A DNA stretch of 64,000 bases, from NCBI GenBank assembly GCA_031002005.1, contig JARYHS010013630.1, forward strand, positions 27,557,112-27,621,111, read 5' to 3'. This stretch comes from Vandiemenella viatica (Eukaryota; Arthropoda; Insecta; Orthoptera; Morabidae). Shown here in pieces: positions 35,561 to 47,408 of the stretch. The position numbers were made by a program, and so were the translations under genes. The notes under the pieces were generated by a model. It did no database searches. It saw only the letters and a list, made by a program, of their open reading frames with translations, and was not told where the DNA came from. The stretch's first letter is position 1; the number at the start of each line of letters is the position of its first letter.

Positions 35561-36049
35561 AGAAATATTACATCTCTTTCCACACCTTCAGTTTACTTTA
35601 ATAGTGCTTATTCCAAATCTCTAGGTGTCTTGTAAGTCAGTAAAGGTTGCTCCTGATAGAAAAGATATAAATGTAATAAATTGAAAGTTTCTTGTGTCCT
35701 ATTCATAGATTCCAGTTGCAGTCATAATACCTATTGCATAATATTAAAAATAATTCTGTTGATTTAGTAAAATTATTCAATGAAATAAAAATATAGCAGA
35801 ATATTTGCGTACTTAATTTATTTAACTATTTTTCTAATCCTCTTTTTAAGACAATAGAACAAGTATCCAGCGCTGTGTGTTAGTTAAATATTTTCTGTAC
35901 TTCCTTCTAAGGTATTATAATCTATTATAATAACGTTTGTTGAATGACGTACGCATCTTTCTTCCGCCAAAGCTAAAAACCTACTGCACCCAGTGTGAAA
36001 AGGTCAGTGCCAGCTCCGGTTTTGCTAGCGTGTGTTAAAACACCCTAAC

Positions 36050-36345
36050 CCTTTCCTGTGAAAACAGAAAAAAATTCTTGAACAACTACACAAACTAGTG
36101 GCATGGTTCGCAGATGATACATTTATGGTCTGGACCCTCATGGGGAGGGGGAGGGGGGAGGAGAATAATCAATCCCTTAACTGCGTACATATCACCTTCT
36201 TGCCAACATTTCCACATGGAAGGGGTTGCAGACACACCTCTGTCCACATTATAATCACATACCTACAACTTTACCTCCACCTCCCATCTCCATGAATTAC
36301 TCAAAATATTCGATATAGCATCTGAGAATTTCCTGCAGTAATCTT
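36050..36345 (+). pseudogene. PLE reverse-transcriptase fragment
   Basis: Plus strand: WFADDTFMVWTLMG, NCVHITFLPTFPHG, HTSVHIIITYLQLYLHL. Aligns by eye with the palm-to-thumb of the PLE at 6640-9425 (YIDDIFMIWTHG, TCITFLDVDIT, HTSVHIKPTNLQQYLHF). The catalytic motif has become FADD and stops follow. Confidence 0.8.
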
Positions 36346-36479
36346 ATCATCACCAAAAACAATTCTATTAGGCAACAAAACACTCCTCATAAACTAGTTT
36401 CTTAGATCACCTATTGATGAAATTGTCAATATGGCTGCACCCAATCACTTAAATGCGTAAGAGTTGCATAAACAATAGA

Positions 36480-36910
36480 TCATCGGTAATCCGAACGTCA
36501 ATTATCCGAACGTCTATTTACAGATTTACAGTACACTTTTTTGTTAGTAAATAGCACTAACAAAGAAATGGGTACAGAGTTTTACACCTTGCGTTTGTTA
36601 TTGCACTATTGCCGAAATATTCTCGTGAACAACCGCACACTGGCATTGATGTTGAATTTTAACCTTCTCGGGTGTTCGGCTGGATGGTGTCATATAAACA
36701 CAACATTTCGACAGCTTGTTCTGCTGTCTTCATCAGAAGTTGGATAGCTTCAGGTGTTGCAAGCTGGATGTCACCGCCTAGACCTACTGTAATTTTAAAG
36801 GCAAAATAAAAACTATACAAACAAACTATACAAATAAAAAAACTAAACAAATCAATAATCCAAACCACCCTCAGTCCCAATTAGTTCAGATTATTGATAC
36901 TTTACTGTAT
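36480..36910. mobile_element. Possible pogo/Tigger-like element with a nested PLE pLTR remnant
   Basis: 36483-36520 has repeated tatccgaacgtc motifs like Tigger termini, and 36880-36908 has CAGATTATTGATACTTTACTGTA, a possible other end. Between them 36660-36780 is PLE pLTR-like (see the hammerhead entry). Weak. Confidence 0.3.
36690..36745 (-). ncRNA. Hammerhead-ribozyme-like motif
   Basis: Minus strand: CTGATGA (36730-36736), a perfect 6-bp stem II (GACAGC/GCTGTC), then GAAAT. The core is canonical except that stem I pairing around CTTCTGATGA and GTTGTG is poor. Probably from a PLE pLTR. Confidence 0.5.
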
Positions 36911-37218
36911 TGAATTATATCAAAGTTTAAAGATATGTCATTACGGAGCATTCAGAAACTACGTGGTTCGGTCCGGCAGTATGGGGGTTCGGAACTAAGC
37001 CACATAGTTTTTCATTAATATTATTTGTCATGGTTATAATAAGGTATAGAACACACAACAGCATGTGGATTTTAATTACCGTCATTTAATTACCTCTGTA
37101 TGTAATCTGACAAGAGAAAACAGTACAAAAAGTCTTCTGGAATTAATAAGGAAAAAAGATACTTGCCAAGTCGGAGGGAGTGTAGGTGTAGAGGCAAAAG
37201 CCTCATCAGGCTGTGTGT

Positions 37219-37247
37219 GTGTGTGTATGTGTGTGTGTGTGTGAGGG
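37219..37247 (+). repeat. (GT)n microsatellite
   Basis: GT repeat with one interruption (gtgtgtatgtgtgtg). Confidence 0.9.
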
Positions 37248-37269
37248 CGGGCGGAGTGTTTCAGGAGGC

Positions 37270-37720
37270 CAGAACAAAATGGAACTAAATAGTTTAAGGA
37301 AACTCACTTAGTTGTCAATCAATTTATCAGTATGGTCAAAGAAACAATTTGAATTATGTTTGGTAGAGAAATCTGGAATATTTTTAATTCATATGCTTGT
37401 GTCATCAGCAAATAGGACCTATTTTGAGTTTTCAGAGGTAACACAGAGAATATCATTTATATGTATTAAAAACAATAATGGTTGTAATATAGTAACCTGA
37501 AGTATCGCACATCTGACATATCTCCATTCAGAAAACAGTGGATGTAACATTCAAATGGTTAGAAATCCTTACAAAATCCAATTTTTACACAGGTTAGACA
37601 GTAATTAGAATTATAAATTGCTCTTAAAACTCCAAGGGAAAGAGTGCAAATTATCAATGCTCTTTGAGACAGATCATAACACTGGAATAAATAATTGGAC
37701 TTTAAATGTGTTTTAAATAA
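37270..37720 (-). pseudogene. LINE reverse-transcriptase relic
   Basis: The minus strand around 37380-37500 reads QPLLFLIHINDILCVTSENS, then VLFADDTSI: the GPLLFLIYINDL...LFADDTS active-site region with both Asp. Flanks are too decayed to read. Confidence 0.7.
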
Positions 37721-37729
37721 GGAAATTGA

Positions 37730-38700
37730 TTGAGTTAAGTGACTTCCTGAAGATCTGCTTCAAATAATTCTGAGAAATGCTTCTCAAATCCCAGTTTGGT
37801 TCGATCTGGTGTAATTGCAGCACTCCTAACTGCAATTTGGAAAGTAATGTGTTTACTTTCTACTTCATTCACAATGTTTTTAATCATTTCTTGTTAGTTA
37901 TGACTATCTCAATGTAAGCTATTCTTTATAGAAGTTGTCCATACGTAAGGATATCATGTATGTGCATGTCATCTGAGAGGGCAGTCTCAGGAATCTTAGA
38001 CAATTTAAAAAAAATCAGAGAAGAAATAATTGTGTAACAACAATAACCGAAAATGGTGATGATTTCCAAATTTTAAAGATAGCAGTTCACTCAGCAGCAG
38101 GAGAAAATGTTGTTAATTGAAGATAGAGCGAATTAATAACCATTTGTAGTTTTGTTGTATGTGATTGGGAGATTTCTGATTACAAATGAAAGTAAAGGAT
38201 GAAAGGCAGAGGGTCACGTACAAAAGAGAATTATAATCGAAATAAATAAAACAAACATGTGTTAGTTCTAAATCGCGATATCACAACCACTACTTTCTAG
38301 CACATGGACAACACCACTTCTGCCAATATATGTAATGGCTTCGCTCTGTTGTCAGGTACGAAGGAAGCATACATTGTGTATGCAGATACAAATGTCACTA
38401 ACGGGTTGTGGATGGAAAAAAGTTCCCCCCTCCCTCTCCTTTTTTCTCCTGAGTGGGAATACACGAAATACAATATTTCTATAAATTTATGTGTCAAGAA
38501 TTAAAAATTTTCAATATCTCTGCAATCGGGATCTTTAATTAAACCTTTCTGAAAAATTTTTGTACAGCTAAAAGTATAAGTAAAATTATCTGAAGCTGAT
38601 TTATTTTACCAATTATCAAAACTATATTATATGTCCTTGACATTGCGGCTTCCCTGCATTCCCACAGAAAATTACTCTAGCAAAATATATATATATATAT
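37730..38700. other. Unassigned intronic DNA
   Basis: (AT)n at 38684-38703. Nothing else recognised. Confidence 0.4.
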
Positions 38701-38704
38701 ATAT

Positions 38705-38895
38705 TTTTTTTATGGCTTTAAACATCACCGATGTTGAGGTCATTAGAGGCAGGATGGGACAGGGGACAAGGAACAGGAAGGAATTTGACCATGACCCTTT
38801 GAAGGAAGCATCCTAGTATTGGCCTGGAGGATTTGTAGAAATCATAGAAAACCCTATTCTGGATAGGGATTTGAATTGGTGTCAACCGCTCACCA
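38705..38895 (-). repeat. SINE copy
   Basis: Reverse of the SINE body: GGAAGGAATTTGACCATGAC, GAAGGAAGCATCCTAGTATT, AATCATAGAAAACCCTATTC. B-box region decayed (GGGATTTGAATTGG). Confidence 0.75.
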
Positions 38896-38899
38896 AAAA

Positions 38900-39985
38900 T
38901 GCTCGGTTTAAATGATTCCATGCTGAATCTATGGAGAATATCACACGCTTTCCATGCATGCAAAACCTGCATTTCCATAGCTTTTGTGAAATTTTTCTCC
39001 TGACTCAAGCTGCATTTAAAACTAACCACAACCACTAGGAAGAAAACAACAGTTTAGGTTGATATGAACCCTGTATCAACAATGATATTGGCTAAAAGTT
39101 TTTACATCATCATAGCAGTATTGCAATCTAGAATTAACCCAAAAATACAATAAAAACCAAATGTCAAAATAATATTTATAAAATCAGTATGTGCTGGCTC
39201 TCTAACGAAAAGAGAAAGAACAATAAACAAAGAGAACAGAGGGCAATTTTGGAAAAAGGGATGGGAAGAAACACTCATATCAGTGATTAAAATTAGTTAC
39301 ATTTAAAGTAGAACATCAAAAAACACAGGAAATTAGGATTGATTAACAAATTCTGTCTGCAGAAATGACTTGAGTGTTAATTTGTTCATGCCAGTAGTTG
39401 CAGAATACAGATGAACTTGTAATGGGTGTATTTAGTATACCATAATAAGATTAATAAGATGTAAACACATATAAGAATCAGTTTGCAATGATCCTTAAGC
39501 TTTTAGTCTAATTAATTTAATCACAATGGAACAAATGTTCCAATAGCAGTTTGCCTTAACATCTATTTGCCAATTTGTTTTTTGAGTCCAAGTGCATTGG
39601 GTCTACCAGAGATTGCGATTTCACTACAAGGCTAATGACGTCTTAATACTGTGATAGCAGAAATAGATTGTAATACACTCTGGACCAGCATGGCACTGTT
39701 ATAATTCCTTTAGAAAGTATTTCTAGCTGTGTCTTGCATCTGACTACCCAGTACCATTGCACCAATTCCTCAAAGAATAGTGGTCTCCAGTAATCCTAGT
39801 GGAATTTACCGTCCTACATACTATAATCCTCCACAAATTTTGAAGATATCCTGTACAGGTCTTCCTACAGTTCTTTACATCCTTCTTCCATATGAATCCT
39901 AATACTTAGCATAGTATTAACTGCAAAAACCTAACTTCTACTTGAAAACCATTACCACAATCATTTATTGGAATAATGGTCTGAA
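38900..39985. other. Unassigned intronic DNA
   Basis: Nothing recognised. Confidence 0.4.
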
Positions 39986-39989
39986 TTCA

Positions 39990-40345
39990 CTACTCTGTTG
40001 CACTAGAATTTTCAGTCCCACTTCTTTTGATACTGTATTTCCCAGCCTAGTGTTTTGCTTTCTACCTTTTCAGAATTCCTATCAATGAAAGTCACTTATT
40101 AATTCATTCCATTAGTTTGTTTATTATTTAACACCATTTTATAGCTGACACTATTACTTTTGGCAAAACAAGTACTACACTAGCAACTTAGTCTCCTGTG
40201 TCCACATAATCAGATTATCATGAATATCCTTCCCCAAAGGTTCGTCGATTTGCAACCCATGTTTCTTTCCTGACAGACATTTCTCATGCGGGTAGATCAG
40301 AACATCATCATCACTTTACCTTCTACTGTCTAACTAATCGGGCTG
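39990..40345 (-). pseudogene. LINE family A palm fragment, strongly decayed
   Basis: Nucleotide resemblance to 45290-45620: CTTTTGATACTGTATTTCCC against CTTTTGATATTGCATTTCCT; TTTTGCTTTCTACCTTTT in both; ACACCATTTTATAGCTGACAC against GCACCATTTTATGTCTCACT. Confidence 0.55.
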
Positions 40346-40635
40346 TAATTTTTATCTCAATTTTCCTCTCCTCCTTTACTGCTGAAGCTCTTTTCCAGTT
40401 CACAGAGGTTTAATCCAAATAATAATATAAGGGAAGAGTCAGTGACGGTTCAAACTATTTTTAATATATCTGTTGTAATATTACAAACACTAACTCCTTT
40501 TGTGCTTTCTTGGTTAGTTCATAATATCCACAGGATCAACTTACATTTTTTTAATCTACTCAGTACACCCACCAATCCCTGAACACTAGTCTCTAATGGT
40601 CTCATTAAACCAATTACTTTTAAGTTCCATCTTAC

Positions 40636-40698
40636 TTGAATTAGTTTCTCAATCTCCAACATTAGCATTTCGAGACTGGTAATACGAACATCTGCCAT
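40636..40698 (-). CDS. Host coiled-coil gene, first coding exon
   Basis: ATG at 40698, 21 codons MADVRITSLEMLMLEIEKLI-Q, then donor GTAAGA (40635-40630). Phase 0, matching exon 2. Good start context (GGAAATGGCAG; A at -3). A second donor GTAAGT lies at 40531 if the frame reads through, still open. Upstream about 40700-40790 shows a TTTTTCAGTCTACTGTG stretch that could hold a TSS. Confidence 0.6.
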
Positions 40699-40779
40699 TT
40701 CCAATACAGTATTGTTAGATTTTAATCACAACACACAGTAGACTGAAAAAACCGAACAGCTTCGAAAGTTGTCAAAAAT

Positions 40780-41264
40780 CGAATTCAACCAATACGCGCC
40801 TTATTTTTCAAAGATATTCATCTAACAATTAGTGGTAATCAAAGAAAAGATAAAAGATATGTTACCTTATCATACTGTTTCAATGAAACCCATAATTCTT
40901 TTTTTTTTTTTTTAATTTGAGTGTATTACAAGCATTTTAGCCATGACTGTTTATAGTTTCTCATTTACTTTATAACACATGCGGTAGCAAGAACAATAAC
41001 AAATATCAATTTTGTTCTAATCATTCGAGTCTTTTTATTCATGCCAATGGACTAAGGTGATTTATTAATATTATTATTTTAATTTGGTGCTTGGTTTTAC
41101 CAGCATAACCTTGCAACAAGCGAAAGTTGAACCAGTCAAACACATTATTATCAGACAGCAATAACCCGTTTCGTTAAAAAATTTACAATATTTCTGAACA
41201 ATGTAATTTGCTTTAGGGTTATCAGTTTAATTTAATTTCGTTTAACTGTGATGTGGTTCAAACT
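40780..41264. other. Region upstream of the coiled-coil gene
   Basis: Probable 5' flank. T16 run at 40899-40914. No CpG enrichment or clear core promoter. Confidence 0.35.
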
Positions 41265-42055
41265 TCAATGGTGATTTCCCCACACACCCACTTTTCCATT
41301 TTCCTGAACCCACCCACTTTTGCACTCTACAAATTTCAGTTTTAAAGTTTGAGGTAAATTATTCAACGTTTCTTGTTTTGAATTATTCCAATCATTGAAC
41401 CCTTTACCTACGAAATAAAATCTTCCCACACACTTGTGCCCGAAATCGAGTGTCAGCTTATGGTCATGAACATTTTTTCCACTCAATGCATCACTCTTAA
41501 TTCTTACACCAATATCTTTCCACGCCTCATCACCAATTTACACCTTGTTCACTCCCATTACTCTCTTCACCCACACTTGTCTTCAATGAATCCCATTCGA
41601 GCTCATTTATCATGTCCGTTACTGATTGGCGTAATTTCCAGAGACAAATCTAGCAGCCTTTCTTTGTACCACATCCGAATCCTGTATTTGATACCCAAAA
41701 CGTTTGACACATACTACACCACCATATTCAAGCAAAGGTTTGACCAGAGCTTTGTAACCAAATTCTTTTACTTCTCTGGTACATCTTCTCTTCACACTCT
41801 TCAAAAAGTGAAGAATTTCGAAATCTTTTCCTACTGCCTGTCCAATGTGTTCCGTCTAGTTGAACTTGTTATCAAATGTTATGCAAAGACATTTACATTT
41901 CAAGTCTTTAGCAATCAATTCTTTAATTTTTTTTCTGTGCTCCTAGCAAGCTGACTCTTCTTTGAATTTATTTACATCGCATATTTACCAACCCAGCTAT
42001 ATGTCCTGTGTAAATGGCCGACTTCCACCCCCTGTGCCGAACCTTACGTTGTCAA
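41265..42055 (-). pseudogene. LINE family A C-terminal relic
   Basis: The minus strand reads RRCTREVKEFGYKALVKPLL, EYGGVV, then VQRKAARFVSGNYAN (41804-41619) and at 41480-41290 GFNDWNNSKQETLNNLPQTL. Same motif order as 14780-15540; several stops. Confidence 0.75.
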
Positions 42056-42059
42056 GTGA

Positions 42060-42746
42060 CCTGAGTGGATGGGGGATGAATATGTCAGTTTTTGATGGAA
42101 ACAGAGTTTAGGGTGGAAGTTTATTGACCTTCGGGACATTTACTAAGTCTTCTATTCCTCTTGCACTGTCTTCTGATGATCTAAGCAATGACTTGTGAGC
42201 TACAGTAAGATGTTAATTGTCATGAATCATGACACCACTCAATTAGTTACGGTTGGAGAACCGATTAGGCAGGAAAGGTCAGGGCGAAATGATAACCTAG
42301 CTGAGAATCTACTTAATAAATAATGTAGGCGACTATCGTATTTAGAGTCACTTTTATTGACCACTAAAGACGGTATAAACACAGCGCGACCTGTAAGGAT
42401 AACTCCCGATAGCCTCTACAAATAATAATAATTGACTGAGCCGCATCCCGGCTGCGCCAACTGTTAGAGAATGTTAACTTATTGACTGAATGGCAAATTG
42501 ACACGATGGATGCATGGTGGCGGGGCAAGCTAATAAGATACGGTATAACTAAGAATTAACCCATATTGACTGGTTGGTAATAGTCGACAAAGCGAGGGCG
42601 AGTATGGCTCGCTGTGATCGCTCGTAAGTTTGGTTTTGCGTCACTGAACGGTGCGATGTCCTCTTAGTCAGCGTTTTACCAATAAATAGCTCTTTGCTGA
42701 CACTGGCGCTTGCATTCTGTTCTGGCTTGAGGCTCCACTAACTTTA
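42060..42746 (-). mobile_element. Gypsy-like LTR with primer-binding-site leader (relic)
   Basis: On the minus strand the stretch from 42746 (TGTAAAGTTAGTGGAGCC) to 42470 (..ATTCTCTAACA) behaves as an LTR with TG/CA ends and a CTATTTATT box. It is followed directly by GTTGGCGCAGCCGGGATGCG, the typical gypsy LTR-end/PBS leader motif. 42060-42440 contains further LTR-like DNA including CAATAAAAGTG. No gag or pol. Confidence 0.5.
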
Positions 42747-42869
42747 CAAAATATTTAATATACCTAAAAATCCTCATTCTTTCAAATAAATATATCCAAA
42801 ACGACATTCACATCTGTTCAGGCCACACTGTAGCTGTTCACTGTCATCTACCGTTTTGATCCTATTATC

Positions 42870-43840
42870 TAGATGCTAGGTGACAAATTTCCTACAAATC
42901 CATTTTACTTCTTTCCTGTACCCGCTCACTTTACACCCTCTATAAATTTCAGCTTTAAATTTTTTCAGCGTTTTTGGAAAATTATTCATCATTTCCCTTG
43001 GTAATTTACACCAATGACTGAGCCCCTCACCTAAGATAGAAATGTAAAAAATTTTCACCACCCTATCAAGTTATCTACAAAATAATTACAATTAGTTTAT
43101 TTAAATGAAGGTCCATATCGAGTACCAGCTTGTAGTGATGGTCATCATTTTCCTAACATGCACGACACCTAATTCCTTCAATCAATATCTTCCCACCCCC
43201 CATGACCAATACACGCGTTGTGCTCTCCCTTGATTCTCTTCTCCCTCTTCCTATCTTCCAAAGAATACCATTCCTGGACCTTTATCATATCAGTTACTAT
43301 TGGATTCTGCATTAATTTCCAGAGACAAATATAGTCCAGTCCAACTCCTATATTTGATGCCCAAAATTTTTGTCCCATTCTACACTACCATATTCAACCA
43401 ATGATCTGAGGAAAGTTTTTTAACTCAAAACTCTTATATCACTTGTACCTCCTCTCATCACTCTCTCCAACAAATAAATAATTCAGTAACCTTTTTCCTA
43501 CTACCTGTCCAATTTGTTCTGCCCAGTTGAGTTTGTTACCAAATAGTATTCCAAAGTATTTACATTTCATTACTTCAATTACCAATTCTTTCCCCTTGTT
43601 ATAATCTCAATCAACCTATAGTTTTTATACGATAAGCCCACTGTTCTTTGCAATTATTTTCATCCCGTGCTGACCTACCCAGCTTGATGTCAATGTCCAC
43701 ATCACTCTGCAGCTGTTCGCAGTCTTCTACCGTTTTGCCCATATTATATAACATGACGTCATCTGCAAATAACCTAACATTGGATAGGAAACCATATAGT
43801 AGGATGACCAACGTGGGTCACCATGTACAACTTTAATTAT
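42870..43840 (-). pseudogene. LINE family A, RT active site to C-terminus
   Basis: The minus strand 43811-43700 reads VRLFADDVMLYNMGKTVEDC, then EQLQSDVDID (RT active site and following helix). 43560-43300 is the decayed thumb. 43060-42880 reads GLSHWCKLPREMMNNFPKTL and KKFKAEIYRG (C-terminal end). Likely the same copy as 45290-45720. Confidence 0.75.
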
Positions 43841-43849
43841 TAAAACACT

Positions 43850-45289
43850 ATCAACGGCTAATAATATTAGGAACATTCATGTGTGAGAAATTGTAGGTTC
43901 GTAGCGAGCCGGATTCGTGAGGAACGGCTCGGTGTACCATAGCAGATGTTGTACCTGGAGACACTTACAATGGGTGAGCCTCTCCCGGGATAACGAGGAG
44001 AAAGCGTCCGTTGGCTGAGTGGTCGTGTATGTCCACAGGACATCACAAGTCCGGAGGCGAAAGGTTCTCTAGAATAACAAAACGATACCCTTAGCTCGGG
44101 CTGTTGACTTACGCGTAGACACGGAAAATTTTCAGACGCCTAATACTCACTAGTAGCGGTGATTTTTTCTGAATGGTGAAATGAAATGCCAGCGAATAAA
44201 ATTTCCTGCTGAGGGAGCAAACCAATCAACAGTGTTATAATTTTCACGTGATCTAAATTTTTCTGACCAAGAAGAGAAGTGACTTGGTAAAGATGGAGGG
44301 AGAAGGATAGATGAGCCGCCGATCAACGAGAATTTGGTTTTTCGTTCTCAGCTCTCGAGCAAAGCAAACGCAGCTGAAAGTGAGTGGATAGTACAGCATT
44401 AACCGACTTTGTATCTGCCGATGTACTATCAAGCGACTGTTAGCTTTAGCCTGAAGTAAGATCATATTAATTCTTAACCGCCGTTGCTGCCGCAATCATC
44501 ACATCACATGGTATTTCGCTTCTGTAAAAAACAATGTTTGCATAATTGATTCATTGAGTACTTGTCCTTTAATTTTCTTGTTAAGGAAATGTACAATAAT
44601 AAAAGACTCTTCTCTAAATAATTAACTAAGCAGTTATATTAAAAAGGCGAGAGCATTTATAGTATTGAAAGACAAATCATTTTAGATGACTTTCAATCAC
44701 TCAGCTTTGAGAATGCAATATTTGAAGCGTTCTGGCTACCTTGTAATACATGTTTGCTTAACCTGTACAATGCAGCATTATTTTTCAAATTTCGTTCTCT
44801 GTTTGTAACAGATTGAATTTTATCGATATGTTAAAAAAAAATTAAAAATCACCTGTAGTATTTTGAGTGTGTTTTTTTTGTGTCGTATTACTTTAAATAT
44901 TTTCATTTGTTGTCTGAAAGTAAGACGGGGCACTGCTCTGTTGAATTTTTAATATTTTTTTGTATTTATATTAACAGTAAATATGCTTCCGTCTCTAAGT
45001 CTTATGAGTAATAAACAAATGTCAGTTTATAATAGTTTCATTAGTAAAAGGCAACTGTAGCTATTCACTCCATTTCCTTGAATCATTAGTAATTTCAAAT
45101 TCACTGTCAATATTAAATTTAAGTATGCAGATTACCTTATTGATTAATTTAACAACCAGTGAAAATAGTGCTACGAAACAAATCAATTTATCCAAAACGC
45201 GTAAACAACCAACGGTCTAATACAATAATCCATACAAACATTAATTAGAATAACCAATAACCATAATTTGTTACCATGTGGCAAATCCA
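43850..45289. other. Insertion inside the LINE copy, partly GC-richer
   Basis: 43880-44110 is unusually GC-rich for the window and includes GTTGGCTGAGTGGTCGTG, an A-box-like tRNA motif, but no proper B box. The rest is AT-rich. Not assigned. Confidence 0.3.
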
Positions 45290-45720
45290 TTTTCTCTTCC
45301 ACTCCTTTTGATATTGCATTTCCTACCCTAAATTTTGTTTTCTACCTTTTAAGAATTCTTCTATACAGCGAATAAATTTTCCATCCAATCCAATAGTTTT
45401 CACTTTCTTTAGCACCATTTTATGTCTCACTCCATCAAAAAACTTTGAAAGATTTAATGTAACCAGATCAATGTGGCCTCCTTTGTCTTTTTCGTCCGAA
45501 ATATCTTGCATATGGATTACTATGGGATTCGGATGGATATCATTTTCTAAAGCCACGTTATCGACTTGAAAACCACTTACGTTTATCACAGACATTTCTG
45601 ATATGGTGGAAACCCATCCTTTACGGACAGGTACTACTATCGCACTTTTACAGTCCTCTGATTAAGCAACAAGTCTCCAGACTCATTTTAAATAGCTTTT
45701 CAAGGTATGGTACAATGCCA
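45290..45720 (-). pseudogene. LINE family A RT palm
   Basis: Minus-strand frame 45595-45323 reads HIDLVTLNLSKFFDGVRHKM, VLKKVKTIGLDGKFIRCIEE, FLKGRKQNLG: the DL.KAFD.V.H..L..KL...G......I..FL.GR motif of LINE RTs. The frame is open for 90 codons. Confidence 0.8.
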
Positions 45721-45904
45721 CATCCTGCTGGTTTTAAGAAATAAGTACCCTTTTTTTATCCTTCCTAGATTCATTCTGATTTCTTTAGAATGAATTAAAA
45801 ATTTTTTTAGTCTGCTATTTCTCCAATTTGCACTCTCACATTCCTCAAACAATCCATAATGGTTTCATAATACCAGTTTGTATGGAAACGTAATTTCAGA
45901 AAAA

Positions 45905-46315
45905 AAATGGTAAAAGTCAAATTTGATGATGGATTATTCTTTAAAAAGACGAGACAAATAAAAAATAAAGAATAAACATTTTCGATATCTTGCCTAGTTC
46001 TCGAGATATACTGTCTCAAAATTGAGGTGTCTAAGAGTTGAAATACAGAAGAAAAATTTCGCAAAAGTCAAATTTGATGATGGATTCTTATGTAACACGA
46101 CGAAAAAAATCGAAAATAAAGAATAACATTTTTCCATATCTTGCTTCGTTTTCGGGATATACTGTCTCCAAATTGAGGGGATTGGGTTGGGATGCGGCCT
46201 GGAACAAAAATTAATTCTGCCAAAGCCACAATGAATTAAATGGTGGACATGCAGAATGGATTTATTACTACCACTTGTGGTGAGGTTGAAATGCGGCCTA
46301 AACCAGAATAAAAAT
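45905..46315. repeat. Tandem pair related to the 57849-61360 element
   Basis: Two ~125-bp direct repeats (AAAGTCAAATTTGATGATGG, then ATATCTTGC, then GATATACTGTCTC at 45914-46020 and 46057-46180). After these, 46195-46215 and 46285-46310 carry GGATGCGGCCTGGAACA and GAAATGCGGCCTAAACCAGA, reverse complements of the 80-bp satellite unit at 58510. Confidence 0.6.
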
Positions 46316-46319
46316 AGTT

Positions 46320-47089
46320 ATCTTGTTACCATACATCGTGAGCTTAATTGGGAATTGCTGGAAGTAGTTTACATCGCGATACACGTTTTGTCACTAACAT
46401 AGTTCTCATGAAAATACTAACAATAATAGATAAATTCTTTGTCCCTTATGGAACAACAAAACCATTCTGGTTCAGATTGCATTTACCTAACCACAATCTC
46501 CATTAAATTGCCACTACGGTTCAAACTATGTAGACAGACCCATACACGAGTATCTGAATCTCAAACTGCGTTTGGGGTGACAACATCGTTTGCTTCATCA
46601 AGATTCCTAGATTGCATAGCATAATTTAACACATTTAATTTCATCATACACTGTCAGTATAAACTACAAAGTGATGAAAGAGAGCGCAATACTAAATTCA
46701 CTGAATCACGATGTAAATATCACCCCTTTAAATCTCATTTTCTACACTCGTTAAAAAGTAATGCTAGTCTATTATGTGCAAAATAGGAAGGTATGCTGAT
46801 TTCCCACACGACACCAACAAAAATTTGAGAACAAAGTCATCCTATTAAGAGCTATGACTAAATATTTATAGACAGGCACCATAATTGCCAATACCTACTG
46901 CACACTTGAAAAACAATAATTACAATGCAACTTACATATGAAACGATATTCCATGTTATTTACTATCTGGGCTATTTGTGCAACCGTATGCAGCACAAAA
47001 TAGCATTATAAAAAACTTAGATACATTAGAAAATGAAATAATCACAGCATCAAACACAATGTGAACTTAGCAATTGTAGGGATACGTAA
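46320..47089. other. Unassigned DNA
   Basis: No feature recognised. Confidence 0.4.
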
Positions 47090-47345
47090 TATGGTCGCCG
47101 CCGCCACCGCGCATGCGCAGTATCAGCCAAGAGTTTAGAGGGGGCTTCACAGATTTAACGTTATTTCGTCTCCATATATTTCTTTCCTCCATGGGTGAGA
47201 CGGAGCATCCTTGGTCGTTGGTTGGTTGCATGGAGTTAGGAAAAGAGAGGAGTCAAGGTTATCGCTAAAACTGCAAAGCCGCCGCCCATAAACTCTGGAG
47301 CCGACTGTGCATTCGCGGCGCCATATTCTCCAGTTCAAAACATTG
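47090..47345. promoter_or_regulatory. GC-richer promoter-like region of the THAP gene
   Basis: Local rise in CpG: GTCGCCGCCGCCACCGCGCA, TGCGCAGT, CGGCGCCATATTC. CGCGCATGCGCAG at 47107-47119 contains the NRF1 palindrome GCGCATGCGC, and CGCCATATT resembles YY1 sites. It ends about 65 bases before the THAP start codon. The minus-strand open frame across it has no domain; a divergent transcript is possible. Confidence 0.5.
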
Positions 47346-47408
47346 GTCAGTTACCATTACCTTCGTGCTGTGAATATTTCATGTTCTGATACTTGTAAGT
47401 GTTTTATA

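Larger units (their letters stand above)
34850..36045 (+). mobile_element. PIF/Harbinger-type non-autonomous element
   Basis: 1196 bp flanked by TAA on both sides (34847-34849, 36046-36048), the 3-bp duplication of PIF/Harbinger. Terminal inverted repeats: left GGCCATTTTTACACACACCT then GCAAAACCAGGGCTGGC; right (reversed) GGGTGTTTTAACACACGCTA then GCAAAACCGGAGCTGGC. Holds a MADF-like coding segment and a 379-bp fold-back hairpin, but no Harbinger nuclease. Confidence 0.75.

Noticed and set aside
37150..37220. Hammerhead motif in CCTGATGAGGCTTTTGCCTC (minus strand)
   Set aside because: CTGATGAG and a short stem are present, but GAAA does not follow stem II.
44010..44100. Possible tRNA gene around GTTGGCTGAGTGGTCGTG
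   Set aside because: An A-box-like motif exists, but no matching B box, anticodon arm or acceptor stem could be built.
47147..47338. Minus-strand 63-codon frame beside the THAP promoter
   Set aside because: It overlaps a CpG-rich promoter-like region and shows no domain; the start used is not a strong context.
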